Of a DNA stretch of 64,000 bases, positions 35,601 to 46,737 are shown piece after piece. The stretch lies in NCBI GenBank assembly GCA_934045075.1, contig OW203722.1, forward strand, positions 20,436,986-20,500,985. The letters run 5' to 3'. Each line of letters opens with the position of its first letter. Position 1 is the stretch's first letter. Source of the stretch: Yponomeuta sedellus. Taxonomy: Eukaryota > Arthropoda > Insecta > Lepidoptera > Yponomeutidae. The notes below the pieces were generated by a model. The model searched no databases. It saw nothing but the letters and a program-made list of their open reading frames with translations, and was not told the origin of the DNA. The translations under genes and the position numbers were made by a program.

Positions 35601-38600
35601 TCAATCATCTTAATTTTTCCAAGCAATGGCCAATCGTAATTTCGCCATTAACAAGCTCCATTTGGACCTCCCGTATGTAAACATCGCGATTAATACTTTG
35701 GATTGATCTTTCTGTAATCCCTATGCTCCCTTGAGTAAGCCGCAATGCTTCTTCGTAGTACAATGCATCTTCAGCCAACGAAGTGAGAAGCTTCATAAGA
35801 TTAGGATTCTTTTTCACCACGCGATGTTTGATTTTTTTGTTCCATGATTCGACTAAATTATTAGTGCGATGGCTCTGACAAAATGCACACCATATTTGAA
35901 TGAATTCCTCTTTTACCCATTGAACAAGGCTTCTAAGTAAATAAAGATAGTAAAAAAAAACTGATTTAGTTTAGTTAATAAGAAACATGTGATTTTATCA
36001 ATGACGGTGAAAATGTGATTGTTATGTAATACCTCCTCTTCCTCTTCAGGCTATATTAGTCCACTGCTGGACATAGCTCTCCCCTAATGAGCGCCATAGC
36101 GCAAGGTTGTGCCATCATTGGGGGTAATGCCCATAATAATGTAATACCTAGTTACATAGAATCTGTGATTTACTTAGTAAATGTAAAACTCATGTTCAAT
36201 TTAGGTAAGAATGTGTGATTCAAAAAATATGTTAAGCACACTTTGTGCCAAAAGGGCTACTATAACAAAAAGGATTATTTAGATGACAATGAGGTCTGGA
36301 ATTAAAGCCCGTACATGTATCAGTTCTATGTTTATAATAATTATGTAAACTATGTTAATTAAGGACTTTTGAAAAGACTAAGTTAGGAGTTTTTTTGTCC
36401 ATTTTTTCTCCTAAATGATCTAGATTTTGAAATGGACACCTAGTCTGAATTGTACGTTCATTAAGCCGCAGTTTCTGTGCTACTTTGAATAAAACCTTTT
36501 CATTTCATTTCATGATTACAAATCTGATTTTATTAATTGTTGAAAAACTGTGTTTGTATAATGTAGGTATTGGTATTACAAAATAAGTACTTTGTGATTC
36601 ATAATTAATGTGTCCTTTATATTTCGTTTTATACCCCAATGGGGATTTATGAACTTTTTGTCCACAAATCCCCATTGCCAGTACTAAGATACGCCAATGG
36701 GGATTTACGGACAAAAAGTTCACAAATCCCCATCAATGGGGATTTTCAATGGGGATTATTGGAACAACCCGTAATACAAAGGCCGAGACCGCAGAAGTTT
36801 GCGGCCCGAGCTGCAAGCAAGGGATGTAAATATGCGATCGAGAGCTTTCTTTATTACCTGCCGTGTTGTGTACATCTTTTATGTCTACACTTGGCTAGAA
36901 AGCATCTTTTATGTCTACACTTTATTGCCAGGTGTGGCATAAAATAGTTTAACGAAATGTTTATGCGTTTAAAAATTAAAACCGACTTCTGTACACTAAG
37001 GTACTAAAAACGCAGTGCTTCTGGGTTTTTAGAGCGTTTACAGAAGTCGGTTTTTATTTCTATAAACAAAATATTAAACTTTTCATTCATCCACGTGCGC
37101 AGCGAAAGTTAGTACGAAATTCATTAAGTTATTCTCAAAAAAAAAAACTAAATTAGAATATGATTTTCTGATTTTAGCATGATATTTAATGAACCTTTAA
37201 AATGCCATGTGATAATTGTCAACATTTAGGACAATGACCATTATACCAGGCAATAGTATAATAGTTCCAACCATAAAATTTATTTATGGTTGGAAATATT
37301 ATAATTTAATTTATCTAAATTTAGACGACCTCTGTGGCGTAGCGGTAGCGCGTCTGCCTACCATGCAAGAGGTCCCGGGTTCGAATCCCGGCTGGGAACA
37401 AAAAAAAAGCCCAGATCTTGGATGTTTGCATGTTTGTGATGTCGTTGTTTCTGGTTCCCACGACACAGGGTATCCTAGTGTGGGGCTAGAAGCAATGTAT
37501 GTGCTTGTATGTAAAAGTTATGTATGTTATGTTAAAAAAAAATGTTATAAATTGAACCTTATCAATGTGAAATTAAAGTCCAAAACCAATGAAAAACTTA
37601 TAATAGCTCTGTCAGTTAAAGGTTATTGATAGTTTCTTTTTACGTTTATACCAGTAGAATGATTATTTATAGCCATGAGGCCGCATTTGCAAAAAATAAC
37701 AACATACGCGTCGAATTGAGGACTACATTTTTAAGGTCGATTAAAAAAGTCTCACGAAATAAACTCACCACCTGTTGACATGTAGGTTCTGGAAGCACAC
37801 ATCGGCAGCTTTTCGTGTGAAAAGCTTAAAACCACATTGTGTGTCTTTGATACCTTTCACGGTGAACAGCCACACGAGGAAATGGAAACCGTACATCAGA
37901 ATGTTCCTGAAAAACCAAAACGGAAATTATGTTGCTGGTTGACTGCCTCGTCGGTCTAGGGGTTAACACGGTTAACTACCAATACAAGCAGGAAGGACCC
38001 GTGCCCCAGCAGTGGTCTGGGCTTAGATTCTGCTAATGCATTGTGATACAAGGAATCGCTCGTAGCCCCGGCTGCCTGAGTGATCTGAATCGCCCGTAGC
38101 CCCGGCTGCCTGAGTGATCTTAAACGACCACGAAGGTTAAGCGACACAGTGCGTGGATGGACCGTCTATGACTAACGCTAGTGGCATTTTTCCGAGCGAT
38201 TCTGTGCTTCGCAAGGCACGTTAAGCAGTTGGTGCCGGCTGTCGTAGATAGATGGCAGTCGTTAAGCCAATTCAGAGGCCTTAGGGGGGCGGCTTGCAAA
38301 CTTCTGACAGTAAGATCAGCCACTAGTCTTGCAAGCCTCCACCAATTCGGACTTGGACCCCGTGGTGGAGTATGGCCTATACCTTCCTCAGGGAAGAGAC
38401 CCGTGCCCCTAGGTGGGGACATAATGGGTTGATGATGATGACGAACCGCACGAGGCGGCGGTGCTGAGAGGGTGCCGGGTGGCTCAAACGAACCCTTAGA
38501 ATAAAACAATAATTTCGCGAAAATAAAATAAGAACAGGACTTATATTTTTTGGATAATGGTCATTCTCGATTACAGAGTTCGATGAACAGCCGGTCGTTT

Positions 38601-41600
38601 TCCTTACCTTTATCAATGAATTTCAGGGTGATTGGTTGACCCTGTCGGGGTCAGAGGCAATCCAAAATGATAACTTAAATACGTCCAGAAAATTAGCTTC
38701 CCTTCCTTTCTCATGCATAGCAATATGATTTGAAGGTTTGACCCAGCCAGCAAAATCGAAATTTATGAATACAGTTACCTAAATACGCTCCTCGTAGCCA
38801 ATGACTCCTGTTCAAGGTGAGCTCTGGATCCTATAACGATAGCCTTGCTATTGGCGATCTTGTCTAACTGTGTATAATGTGTATCACTTTGCAACGTCTC
38901 CCTCAAACTGAACTCCAGCTTAGAGAGGTCTTCGAATTTGGACGCGCCGTCGGCGTCGGCGAATAGTATAGTGGCGCCTCTTGAACTTTGGATGCCCTTA
39001 AAATAATAAATTACTATTAGGCTCAGGCTTTGCACATTCCAAATAAATAATTACCAGGTATATTATGTAGGTATAATTTGTATCACAATTTGAGCTGTGA
39101 GTCAAATCGTGATACAAATGATTGCTCCGAGTAGATTAACGTACAGTTCAGTGCACTTTAACCCGAAAATATCAATGTAATTTTTGAAGTCAGTCCCTCG
39201 CTACTTAAAGGCACTGTTCCTGGGTGTTCTGTTTCCTTAGAGCAGTCGATCTAATTGATTTAAATTTGTGAGGGAATCTCAATAACTGATGGCATACACC
39301 TTAGCACTAGTATCGCTGATCCAAGGTGGGCACGTTTGGTGATTAAGCTGATACTTTCTCTTCGAGAGAAGGTTGTGCCCTGTTATGATTTACAACATGT
39401 GTCGTATGTTAAGTTTGGTAACAGTTTTTCGATACGGTAGGTACTCATGAATTAGCAAAACATTGCGCTAAAAAAGTGAGGGTTTGGGTCGCGCACTGTA
39501 AAGGGCGTATTAACTTTTTTTATAACATGTTCAGTTGTAACATGTTAAAGTATAACATGTTAAGTTGGGCAATTCATCAACTCCCCAACTGATTTCCCTA
39601 GAATAGTAGTGGTAGTTAGCCAGTACTAAGTACCAGTACTAAGGAATTATCGATTCTCGCGCGAACAAGTAGGGAGCTACCTACTATGAAAAAGTCATTT
39701 ACAGATCAGACCAATGAGACAAATCAACTTCCCTGTCCCCACACAAATCATTCTGCAACTTCCCACATCCACATTCAGATACCTAGTTGTATGTCCGATA
39801 ATGTATAAAATAGGTAAGTCATATGTCATGTGAAAATAAGACTCAAGAACTTATTCCAATACCCATCTCTAAGTCATACACAAGTACAACTCATTGGGCA
39901 GGGAAGTTGTGAAACAGCTCCCATCAATAATCATCAGTTGCAAAACCCTTGAAAACACAGTCGCCAGGGTCGTCACGGGCTCCATTGCGTGCGGAGTGCG
40001 GGTAGATTCTCGCGGCACCACGCCGATGAGCGCTGATTTCGGCTGACGTCCCTGCGGTTCTTGAGCCACCGGGATTGTGCCGCAGTGGCGGTAAGCGTCC
40101 GAACGGTATCACCTTGGTATTATCTAATCTGTGCCTTGGTGCCGTGGGATAAGCGCCAGAGCCTCTTGTGAGACGCTACGTGCGTTTGCACCTTTGAGCC
40201 TTCCCATTTGGGTTTGACTGCTGCGTCTGCGCGGGTGCTGCTGCTGAAGCGGCAGCATAACTCAAAATTCCGAAGTATAGCCAGCTTACGCTTCATTATT
40301 TGTTCGTTCCACTGGCCGTGGAAACAATGCGGGTATGGGGGGATGAGGAAAAGTTTTTAATAGGGAAATCGGTCGGCGTCTGAGAAGACGAGGGTATGAC
40401 GTCCGTTCCGGGCGTACCTGATGCAAAGGATCTCCCTGGCGGTGCAACGAGGTAATGCTGCTAGCGTCAAGGGAACTTTTAAGTCGGGTGTGTCCCAGCG
40501 TGGTATTTTTGATTAATTTAGTTTAGTTTTATATTGTTTATTGTGCCACGTTTTATAACGAAGCTTTCTACGAATTTTTAGAATGTGTAATGCCTCTTTG
40601 AATGATTTATATTGGCTGATATAGCTAGTTATCACATTTATTGAACTTTTTTATAAGCTTACCAATCTTACAGCACCGCCCTTTCCTCGGTTCTTAACCA
40701 GATTCAGACATTTCACTTTCTCCGTTCCATATTTCTGTGAATATGAGTGAGCTACCTCAACAGTTTTATCTCGACTACCATCGCTCACTACAATGATCTC
40801 ATAAGTGAATTTTGGGTGCTCTTTCTGTCTATTTTCTAAATATTCCAAGGCCTCGTCGAGCATTGGTGGCACTGAAAAGTTACAAAGATTTTGTGTAAGG
40901 GGGCAGTGTGAAATAGCACAATGAATTATGTAAATAATAATAAATAAATAAATATTCATGGACATATTACACAGATCTCGTTAGCCCTATACTAAGTACA
41001 ACTAAATGATTTGTTTTATTGGTGCTAACTCGACGATAGATTTAATACAATAAATACATAGATAACATCCAAGACCCGAGACACACTAGAAAAGTTCATT
41101 TCCTAGTTTGACCCAGCCAGGGATCGAACCCGAGACCTTCTGTTTTACAGTCAGCGTGCTAAACCGCTGCGCCACCGAGGCCGTCAAAATGTAAAGGTTA
41201 ACTTCTTTGGAAGATGAGTGGTAAGTAATTATTTTAATTTCTGCATCCTAGTATTCTTGGTGCAGCATTTTCCTTGTAATCTGGTTACAAGCAACTTCAT
41301 TTACAGCCTCAAACATCACAGAATTACCTTCTTTACTGAAATTTACCATTCAATTCCAATGTTGAATGTTTTCATAACTGCCAAGGGTCAGCTCTACCAC
41401 CAAGATAAAATACATGAATAATGTGCATAAAAACCAACTACTTTATACATAAATCTTTCATTTATTGTCAGTAGCTTCCTGTAGTTACAGTTAACAGACT
41501 GAGCAAGGCACAGCAACAAATTTGTTCATTTGCACCAGATTTTGCAGTTGTTATTTTATTTCTTGTAGCTTCTCCCTAAAACTTTCTCTATGTAGACTCC

Positions 41601-42336
41601 AGAATTTGGTATTGACACTTAAAATACAGAAATGTACTTAACTTAGAAAATAGTGATTGAAACATACCAGGAATTAAACTCATAAGCACTAGCTAAAATA
41701 AAAAGTGTCTGGTATATCTGGGTATGTAGATGTACCTGATAGTTAATAAATACATCTCTATAGCAACAAAATTCAGCCCCACTTTGATATACTCACATCT
41801 CTCTTCTTCATTGTAGGCTGGCACAACAACACTTAAATAGATAGAGTATTCATCAGACAAGCTAGAGAACTTTATCTTTTGCTTTGTTCTGGGATCTTCG
41901 TAACCTTCTTCAACCTCAAGGCGTTCTACTACAGGATAGGGATCAGTAATAAACTGTAAAACTAAGGCCAGCTGAAACAAAGAACATTTCAAATTGTAAT
42001 AAAACTATGATACAGCCAATTGTAAAGTGTAATGTGTCTACGTAGATCACACGTGATTATATTAAGTGTATCATGAAGATTTTTTTTTATAGGTTTCATA
42101 AAATGTAAGGATGTTAAATAGTTGTAAAGCCTGAAACTGCTTAGTACTGCACCGCTCAAAAAGTCGCTCCAGGAGGCCTGCACAAGCCGGGGCCTGGATG
42201 GCAATTACTCTTTGGAAAGTCTAACCCTGGCTTTTAGCACAATAATTAATGTTCAGCTTACCAGAATTACAGCCACGACACCAAACGTTACGGCGTATAA
42301 AATCAGCGTTAAAAACATAGATAGTAACTCCATCAT
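32646..42336 (-). CDS. ALG5: Dolichyl-phosphate beta-glucosyltransferase, six exons
   Basis: Exons in transcript order: 42336-42262, 41971-41797, 40871-40663, 38996-38779, 37906-37769, 32844-32646. All have GT-AG borders, and phases fit at every junction (for example TG|G restores the Trp of NRWAFDVELLY). The product is 337 residues. It starts with one hydrophobic anchor (MMELLSMFLTLILYAV... to about residue 32), then the GT2 domain: VVVPAYNEEERLPPMLDEAL, VVSDGSRDKT, VKNRGKGGAVR, the metal-binding ADAD at 166-169, GSRAHLEQES, LMYGFHFLVWLF, DTQCGFKLFTR, and VRWTEIEGSK. It transfers glucose from UDP-Glc to dolichyl phosphate at the cytosolic ER face. The Dol-P-Glc donor is used to finish the N-glycan precursor. 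The stop codon overlaps an AATAAA. Confidence 0.96.
33005..33172 (+). repeat. Lepidopteran dispersed repeat fragment
   Basis: CTTCATCAGATCTTCACC, AATTAAAATGGGACTAATGG and CGAAATCGGAAAATGACG match the copies at 22980-23102 and 34967-35250. It lies in ALG5 intron 5, truncated before the AACCGACTTC end. Confidence 0.75.
33178..33308. mobile_element. Inverted SINE dimer (hairpin of two tRNA-like heads)
   Basis: An antisense SINE end (CCTATTTAGAGGCTAAACA ... GACCTCTGGTTATCCGTGCC) is joined near 33250 to a sense copy (GCAGAGGTCGCGGGTTCG ... TTTTTAGCCTC). Each arm is about 55-60 bp, and the B box is present in both orientations. Confidence 0.85.
33672..33735 (+). mobile_element. SINE 3' tail fragment
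   Basis: CTAAATAGGTTTTTAAAATTGTCC, TTAGCACGGGTTAGTGC and an A-rich end match the tail seen at 22117-22165 and in the array units. Confidence 0.7.
33752..34141. mobile_element. 390-bp MITE with AGGCCTGCKCAGACGAGGGAC ends
   Basis: The left end and the reverse-complemented right end agree over about 21 of 22 bases. The triplet ATA flanks it at 33749-33751 and 34142-34144. Its inner part repeats GGGACTTTTTGT-like blocks. No coding frame. The superfamily is not clear. Confidence 0.75.
34145..34820 (+). pseudogene. RTE reverse transcriptase 3' half, degenerate
   Basis: Reads LLYADDQVVFASSLG (catalytic YADD near 34168-34182), MNVSKTKVLFFEKDD, EQVKEFVYL, VLVPTLTYGSETWVWQKKQ and VVTRIEKGMLVWTCGEDEGR, with at least three frameshifts. 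It is the same subfamily as the tails at 17630 and 59500. The 390-bp MITE sits directly on its left border, so it may have split the RTE. Confidence 0.8.
34967..35248 (-). repeat. Lepidopteran dispersed repeat, long copy
   Basis: Begins AACCGACTTCAAAAAGGAAAGG on the plus strand, then TAGTCCCATTTTAATTTGG, CATCAGATCTTCACC in reverse, and GGACAGCAGCAAATAAGACC. Opposite orientation to the copies at 22.9 and 33.0 kb. Confidence 0.75.
35257..36770 (-). mobile_element. Mutator-like (MULE) element with subrepeated long TIRs
   Basis: Ends GGGTTATTCCACTAATCCCC and (reverse complement) GGGTTGTTCCAATAATCCCC continue as inverted repeats of about 100-150 bp, built from CAATGGGGATT units. The 8-bp duplication GTAATACA flanks it at 35249-35256 and 36771-36778. 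An insect repeat with TCCACTGCTGGACATAG lies within (36040-36140), and a LINE-like tail near 36460-36510. Transposase remnants are listed separately. Confidence 0.82.
35605..35945 (-). pseudogene. MULE transposase C-terminal fragment
   Basis: The minus strand reads WVKEEFIQIWCAFCQSHRT, then NNLVESWNKKIKHRVVKKNP and NLMKLLTSLAEDA, ending at 35605. The NN-VE-W segment followed by HPN-like text is the usual C-terminal signature of MULE transposases in insects. The catalytic DDE region is missing. Confidence 0.7.
36972..37070. mobile_element. Small hairpin MITE, AACCGACTTCTGTA ends
   Basis: AAAACCGACTTCTGTA at the left is inverted as TACAGAAGTCGGTTTTTA at the right, with an inner GGTACTAAAAACGC / GGTTTTTAGAGCG pair. 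It is a short relative of the palindromic element at 16129-16949. Confidence 0.75.
37325..37545 (+). mobile_element. tRNA-derived SINE (GACCTCTGTGGCG head), copy 2
   Basis: An intact tRNA-like head has A box TGGCGTAGCGGTAGCGCG and B box GGGTTCGAATCCC. The body (AAAAGCCCAGATCTTGG, CGACACAGGGTATCCTAG, GAAGCAATGTATGTGCTTG) ends in TATGTATGTTATG repeats. Lies in ALG5 intron 5. Confidence 0.85.
37942..38440 (+). mobile_element. SINE composite: tRNA-like head plus 5S-like SINE body
   Basis: 37942-38080 has a tRNA-like stretch (GCCTCGTCGGTCTAGGGG) and a 34-bp tandem duplication (GTAGCCCCGGCTGCCTGAGT twice). 38080-38440 follows the 5S-SINE body: GAAGGTTAAGCGACAC, TGGCATTTTTCCGAGCG, TTCGCAAGGCACGTTAAG, GTGGTGGAGTATGGCC. 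The 5S-like part is more diverged than at 17.2 or 46.7 kb. In ALG5 intron 4. Confidence 0.65.
39036..39885. other. ALG5 intron 3 DNA
   Basis: Mostly unique-looking sequence. The only pattern is a threefold ATAACATGTT motif at 39522-39562. Confidence 0.5.
39890..40520 (+). pseudogene. Degenerate RLE-type LINE C-terminus
   Basis: The plus strand, across frameshifts, reads DVPAVLEPPGLCRSGGKRP, NGITLV, LLRDATCVCT, then QRISLAVQRGNAASVKGTF. These align with VPAVLEPTGIARDDGKRPDG, LVWDATCVDT and QRISLAIQRGNAASLLGTL of the copy at 14.5-15.7 kb, so this is an older relative. No intact frame. Confidence 0.75.
41080..41190 (-). mobile_element. tRNA-derived SINE (GGCCTCGGTGGCGCAG head)
   Basis: On the minus strand: GCCTCGGTGGCGCAGCGG (A box), CTCGGGTTCGATCCC (B box), then CTGGGTCAAACTAGGAAATG. 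In ALG5 intron 2. Confidence 0.75.
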
Positions 42337-42407
42337 TCAACCTTTAAATCAGCATCGTAAAATACTTCAAATTACCTACTCTAGGTAAAAGATAAACATA
42401 AAGTAGG

Positions 42408-43135
42408 CAGTGTTGCCAACGACTCACAGCATGATATCGCCGTTTTTCAAAGCTTAAGTAGCCTAAAGTAGCCCAATTTTTGCTGAGGTAGCCTAAATAA
42501 GTAGCCTAAACACAAAACGTTAAAAATAAAATAAAAAGGTAGTTTTGAAAAATTATTTGCTATTTACTTTAAAAAAAAAGTTGTTATTGTAATGTACAAT
42601 TTAAAACATAGTAATTTGATTTAGAAATATACTATTCCTAGAGACTGTAGACAGAAGACATATTACAGAAGTATGTACAACAACAAAGTTATTAAAAAAA
42701 TGGCGCAAAAGGCGCAAAATTACGGACTCAGATTGATTTAAATCAAAAAACTTGAGAATCAATAATATTATTGACTAAACGATGAGCCATTGTGTAAACA
42801 GTGATGGGCCATGCTACGCCACGATTCCTTTGAAGTGTGCCCAAAAAACCGACAACTGTCCGATTGCGCGCCACGATAGGCAATTGTCCGCCACTACACA
42901 CCATTCCCCCATGTACACAATGGCAATGGCGAGCAGTGGACCAGCATGGGCCATTGTGTACTGGCCGCATTAATAATTTCGTCGTTTCGACACTACTTTT
43001 TTCTTTTTTTAGGCTATCTCAGAGTTGCCCTCGAGATAGCCTAAAAGGCGACCGGTCGCCGTTGACATTTTTTCGTCGCCGATTTTCTATCCGAGTAGCC
43101 TAAACGGCGAAAAATCGCCCACGTTGGCAACACTG
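42408..43135. mobile_element. Non-autonomous hAT element, CAGTGTTGCCAACG ends
   Basis: Ends CAGTGTTGCCAACG on both sides, with the exact 8-bp duplication AAAGTAGG at 42400-42407 and 43136-43143. Inside are GTAGCCTAAA repeats and GGCGATTTTTCGCC blocks near the right end. Same family as the shell at 46241-54865. It sits 70 bp upstream of the ALG5 start codon. Confidence 0.88.
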
Positions 43136-43144
43136 AAAGTAGGT

Positions 43145-43700
43145 ACCTATAAAATATGTTTTATTTCCTTTCCTCCTATTATTATGATCCACAATGTACG
43201 TCACAGATTAAAAAATAAAAAGAAGACTCATACATACAGTCTATTAATATTTATTCTTACTTGTCCAATTTAGTAAACAAGATTCTACCCTTGTGTGACT
43301 TGTGTAACTGTGACTTTTTAGTCCAAAACTCCCATATTTCCATAAATGAAGTAACTTGGAACACTCTTTTAGATAACACGCTGCCAATTTTATAAACATA
43401 GTTCATGAATTTGCGAGAAAATGTCTAGTTTAGGCATCTAATCTCAATTTTAAGGTCAATCATTTTTAGCGACTTCCTAGCGACTTATGATAATAAATCT
43501 AGCGAGACGAATTTACTGGAGTTGGCAACACTGCAGGGCACTGCTTTAGACCAAAAACTCTAGTTTCCCTTCAATACGTATCTTTAGACCAAAGAGTATA
43601 TAACCACTACGTTTTAGACCTTTAGTTCTTATCACAGAGAATATAATCACTACGGTTCTTATTCTGAGGGCACGGCATGACGGCACGTACAGTCTATTTA
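43145..43700. other. DNA between two hAT elements
   Basis: Contains TTCTTACTTGTCCAATTTAG twice (about 43252 and 43700, part of a 33-bp duplicate) and a CAGTGTTGCCAACTCC-like end near 43535 on the minus strand. Its partner could not be placed. Confidence 0.4.
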
Positions 43701-43731
43701 TTCTTACTTGTCCAATTTAGTAAACAAGATT

Positions 43732-44850
43732 CAGTGTGGCCGTTTTCAAAAACTTCTAAACTACTAGACGTAACTTATTTTTCTACTGAAATCTACTAAC
43801 GTTTTGGAAAAACCTACCTAAATTGTACTGATGTAGTTTGTGGCCTAAATTCATCTTTTTTTGGTAAGAAATGAAACACGTTTGATAGGTATAATAAAGT
43901 TTTATTTATATTATTAATCATAATTATATCTATATAGATATTTTGTAATTTCTGAATTAAATATATTATAAAAAAATAATTAAGAGAAAGATATAATACA
44001 AAACTAAAAAATAAAATACAGAAAATCAACATTTGATTGTCTAAAACAAAAAATCTAAGAAGTTTCAATAAAATTTATACAAAATAATAATCATATAAAC
44101 AATGCATAATTAGGTACTTAATTAGAATCATCATTGTCATTTTTTGATTTTTTAATACATTGACCATATTATCATCTGGTTGGAAGTTCGTGCAATTACC
44201 GCCATTATCAATTAAACCTTGTTTTACATGTAAAAGCTTTGCAAAAAGCATGCTTGTTGCTGTTTTTATCTTTACTCAACCACGACGAAAATAGTGGATT
44301 CTGTTCCCACACAGCCCGATAATTTTGCTCAAATTTGCGTTTCATATTGTTTGCTTGGCAATGACTTTCAACACAATGAAACAATAGTAACCTGTTTGTT
44401 TTAGTTCCACCACATTCATAGATGAGGTGGTGAATTCCCTTTCATACTATGTAAGCAATTTGATCAAGCGTAGAAGAGCGGGGGATTTCCCAATACGGGG
44501 TGAGCATGACAGCTCACCAAAACGTATAAACCGTCAATTTTTTAGTCAAGAGACGTCGTACCTATATCTAACAAGAAATGTCATACGTCTGAATTTGGTC
44601 GCCTGGTCAAAGCAGCAGCGGTCAAAGAGTATACAAGCAGCGGTAGTCATGCTCAAGGGGATAAACTTTGTCGTACATTTTCGGTGTGGCCGTGTTCCGA
44701 GAAAAATATTTGCTGAAACTTATAAGATTGCCAGGATATTCTACTGAAATCCGCCAATTTTTCAAAAAATACTGAAAATCTACCGCACTATCAAATTAAC
44801 ATCGAAAATCTACTGTTGCAGTAGTCAATCTACTGCAAACGGTCACACTG
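43732..44850 (-). mobile_element. hAT element remnant, CAGTGTGGCCGTTT ends
   Basis: The left end CAGTGTGGCCGTTTTC and reverse-complemented right end CAGTGTGACCGTTTGC are inverted. The 8-bp duplication ACAAGATT flanks them (43724-43731, 44851-44858). On the minus strand near 44220-44345 the translation KRKFEQNYRAVWEQNPLFSSW, then KHAFCKAFTCK, resembles the BED-like finger that begins hAT transposases, with one Cys lost. The rest is AT-rich and unreadable. Confidence 0.75.
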
Positions 44851-44890
44851 ACAAGATTCTAACCTTAAGTCCGCTCCCGGATTTCCTTCT

Positions 44891-45530
44891 GGGCCTTTCA
44901 TAAAGCTGCAATTCGTAGTTTATTGGTACAATTCGACGAAAATTGCGTAGCAGAGTCAACTTGTTAATCTGTAAAGCCAATGAGACGAGATAAAGAATGT
45001 AAACAAAGTTTCAGGGGTTCAAAACATTTTTATTTGAATAAATTATGGTTATACAAATTTCGGATTCCCTATTCTAATCGCTGTCGTCTGTATTAGTCAA
45101 ACATGATTCACCGGAAGAGTACGAATCAGCCGTATTTATGACGAAACTATTCATAGTATTGTCAATCATGTTGTCAATATGGCTATAAAAATTGTCCTTG
45201 TATCACTTCGAACGAAATCTAAACAGGAATGAACTATTTAAGTTCACAAAATGGCGGATGGCACCAAATGTTGACAACTGCCGTACTGAAAGTTTTTCTG
45301 TACCACGAAATACGCAACGACAGCTGTCATCGATCAAATGACGCCATTACCGCATACGTGTGACAAGGACAGAGATAATAAACGCTCACTATCGCTATGT
45401 AACTCAATAACGGTCCGTTTGTTTACATTCTTTATCTCGTCTCCTTGGCCTCCCTTTAGTGTAATCAACATTGCAGTGTACGTCGACTTGTCATAGTAAA
45501 CCATGAATTGTAGTTTTATGAAATAGGCCC
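44891..45530. mobile_element. MITE with ~100-bp inverted ends
   Basis: GGGCCTTTCATAAAGCTGC and, inverted, GGGCCTATTTCATAAAACTAC start the arms. AATGAGACGAGATAAAGAATG (44979) is inverted at 45429-45450. Target duplication not clear. It starts 40 bases after the preceding hAT. Confidence 0.65.
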
Positions 45531-45554
45531 CGGAGACCATTAGCAGCCAAAAAG

Positions 45555-45575
45555 ATTGCGTGGGGGGGGGGGGGA
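45555..45575. repeat. G homopolymer tract
   Basis: A run of about 13 G at 45562-45574, with another at 8406-8418. Likely length-variable. Confidence 0.7.
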
Positions 45576-45977
45576 GGCACGTGAATAGGTACATAAGAAT
45601 GTACTACCTACTTAAGAAATACGATATTTAATAATTAAAAATAATTCTTCGCCATCACTAGATAAATTAAACACTTCGTCCTCATTCTCATATGGCTAAG
45701 TTGAAATAGACGTTTGAGTAAGCAAAAAATGGAATTAGGCATATTTTGTTACCTTGCACCATTGAATTTGAAGTAAAATTCAATGCTTGCACTTAACGAA
45801 ATCTTTAGGATAAAAAGTTGTCAGCTAAGTCTCTAAATTATTTTTGTCGTCAAAACTTTTTTCTTGTCTATAAGGCCCTCGCAAAAGTCGTTATTTCTAG
45901 TGACAAAGTCGCTAAATTTGCAACACTGGTGCCCTGCCGAACGAACGGACCCACAGACTACCCAGACTACATAAATA

Positions 45978-46190
45978 CAGTGCGTTCACATTAACTTGAC
46001 GCGTGAGAGAATTGGTAACAAGGACATAACATGTGAATTAGCTTTTGGACCTAATCGGAAGATGGTAAAACAAGCCCTCAATCCTTTTATTTTCCCCACG
46101 AAATGGGAATGATTTCTTATTTAACATGGTAACAGTAAACATCTCAGTGCTACCAATTCTCTCACGCGTCAAGTTAATGTGAACGCACTG
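45978..46190. mobile_element. 213-bp MITE with 41-bp perfect inverted ends, TA site
   Basis: CAGTGCGTTCACATTAACTT and the bases up to position 41 are exactly inverted at the right end. TA lies on both sides (45976-45977, 46191-46192). Fits a Tc1/mariner-type non-autonomous element and appears recent. Confidence 0.88.
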
Positions 46191-46737
46191 TACAGACCAT
46201 ACTGATTGGCTTAATTATTCTGTGGCACTGATACTGACAGCAGTGTTGCCAACGACTAACAGCATGATATCGCCGTTTTGCCGTTTTTCAATGTACCCAT
46301 TTTTTGCCGAGGTAGCCTAAATAAGTAGCGTACTCAAAACGTAAAAAATAAATTATTGTTAAGCACCGTATGGTGCCCTTCCTTTCTGTTTTAATAATAG
46401 GTTAATTATTTATTTGTAAATCCGTGTTTATTTGATAATATTTTTAAGACAACTTTTAAGAACAGACAGCGAACTGAATTTAAAAACTGACACAAGTAAA
46501 AAAGACAATATCTACAAAAAGTCAAAACAATAAAAAAAGGTCTGTCGCCAACATGGCACCCAAAAGGTTGTTTAAAAAAAATATTCGCGTGACTTCGCGC
46601 CATAAACCAAATAAGAAGGAGATCATCTGTCAAAAAAAGTAGCCACTAAAGAGTACATGATAATAATCTCAATGCTTTGTAAGAAATATTCTACATTTAC
46701 AAGTAAAATAAAAAGATTCATCATCATTACGAGCGCT

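Noticed and set aside
42743..43103. Overlapping short frames in the hAT element
   Set aside because: No hAT transposase motif. The 728-bp element is clearly non-autonomous.
43814..44068. Leu/Phe-rich 84-codon frame that looks like a membrane protein
   Set aside because: AT-rich low-complexity DNA inside a decayed hAT element.
43500..45935. A further hAT element between CAACACTG ends at 43535 and 45927
   Set aside because: Both ends face the same way and the flanks are inverted relative to each other, so no single element with a target duplication can be drawn.
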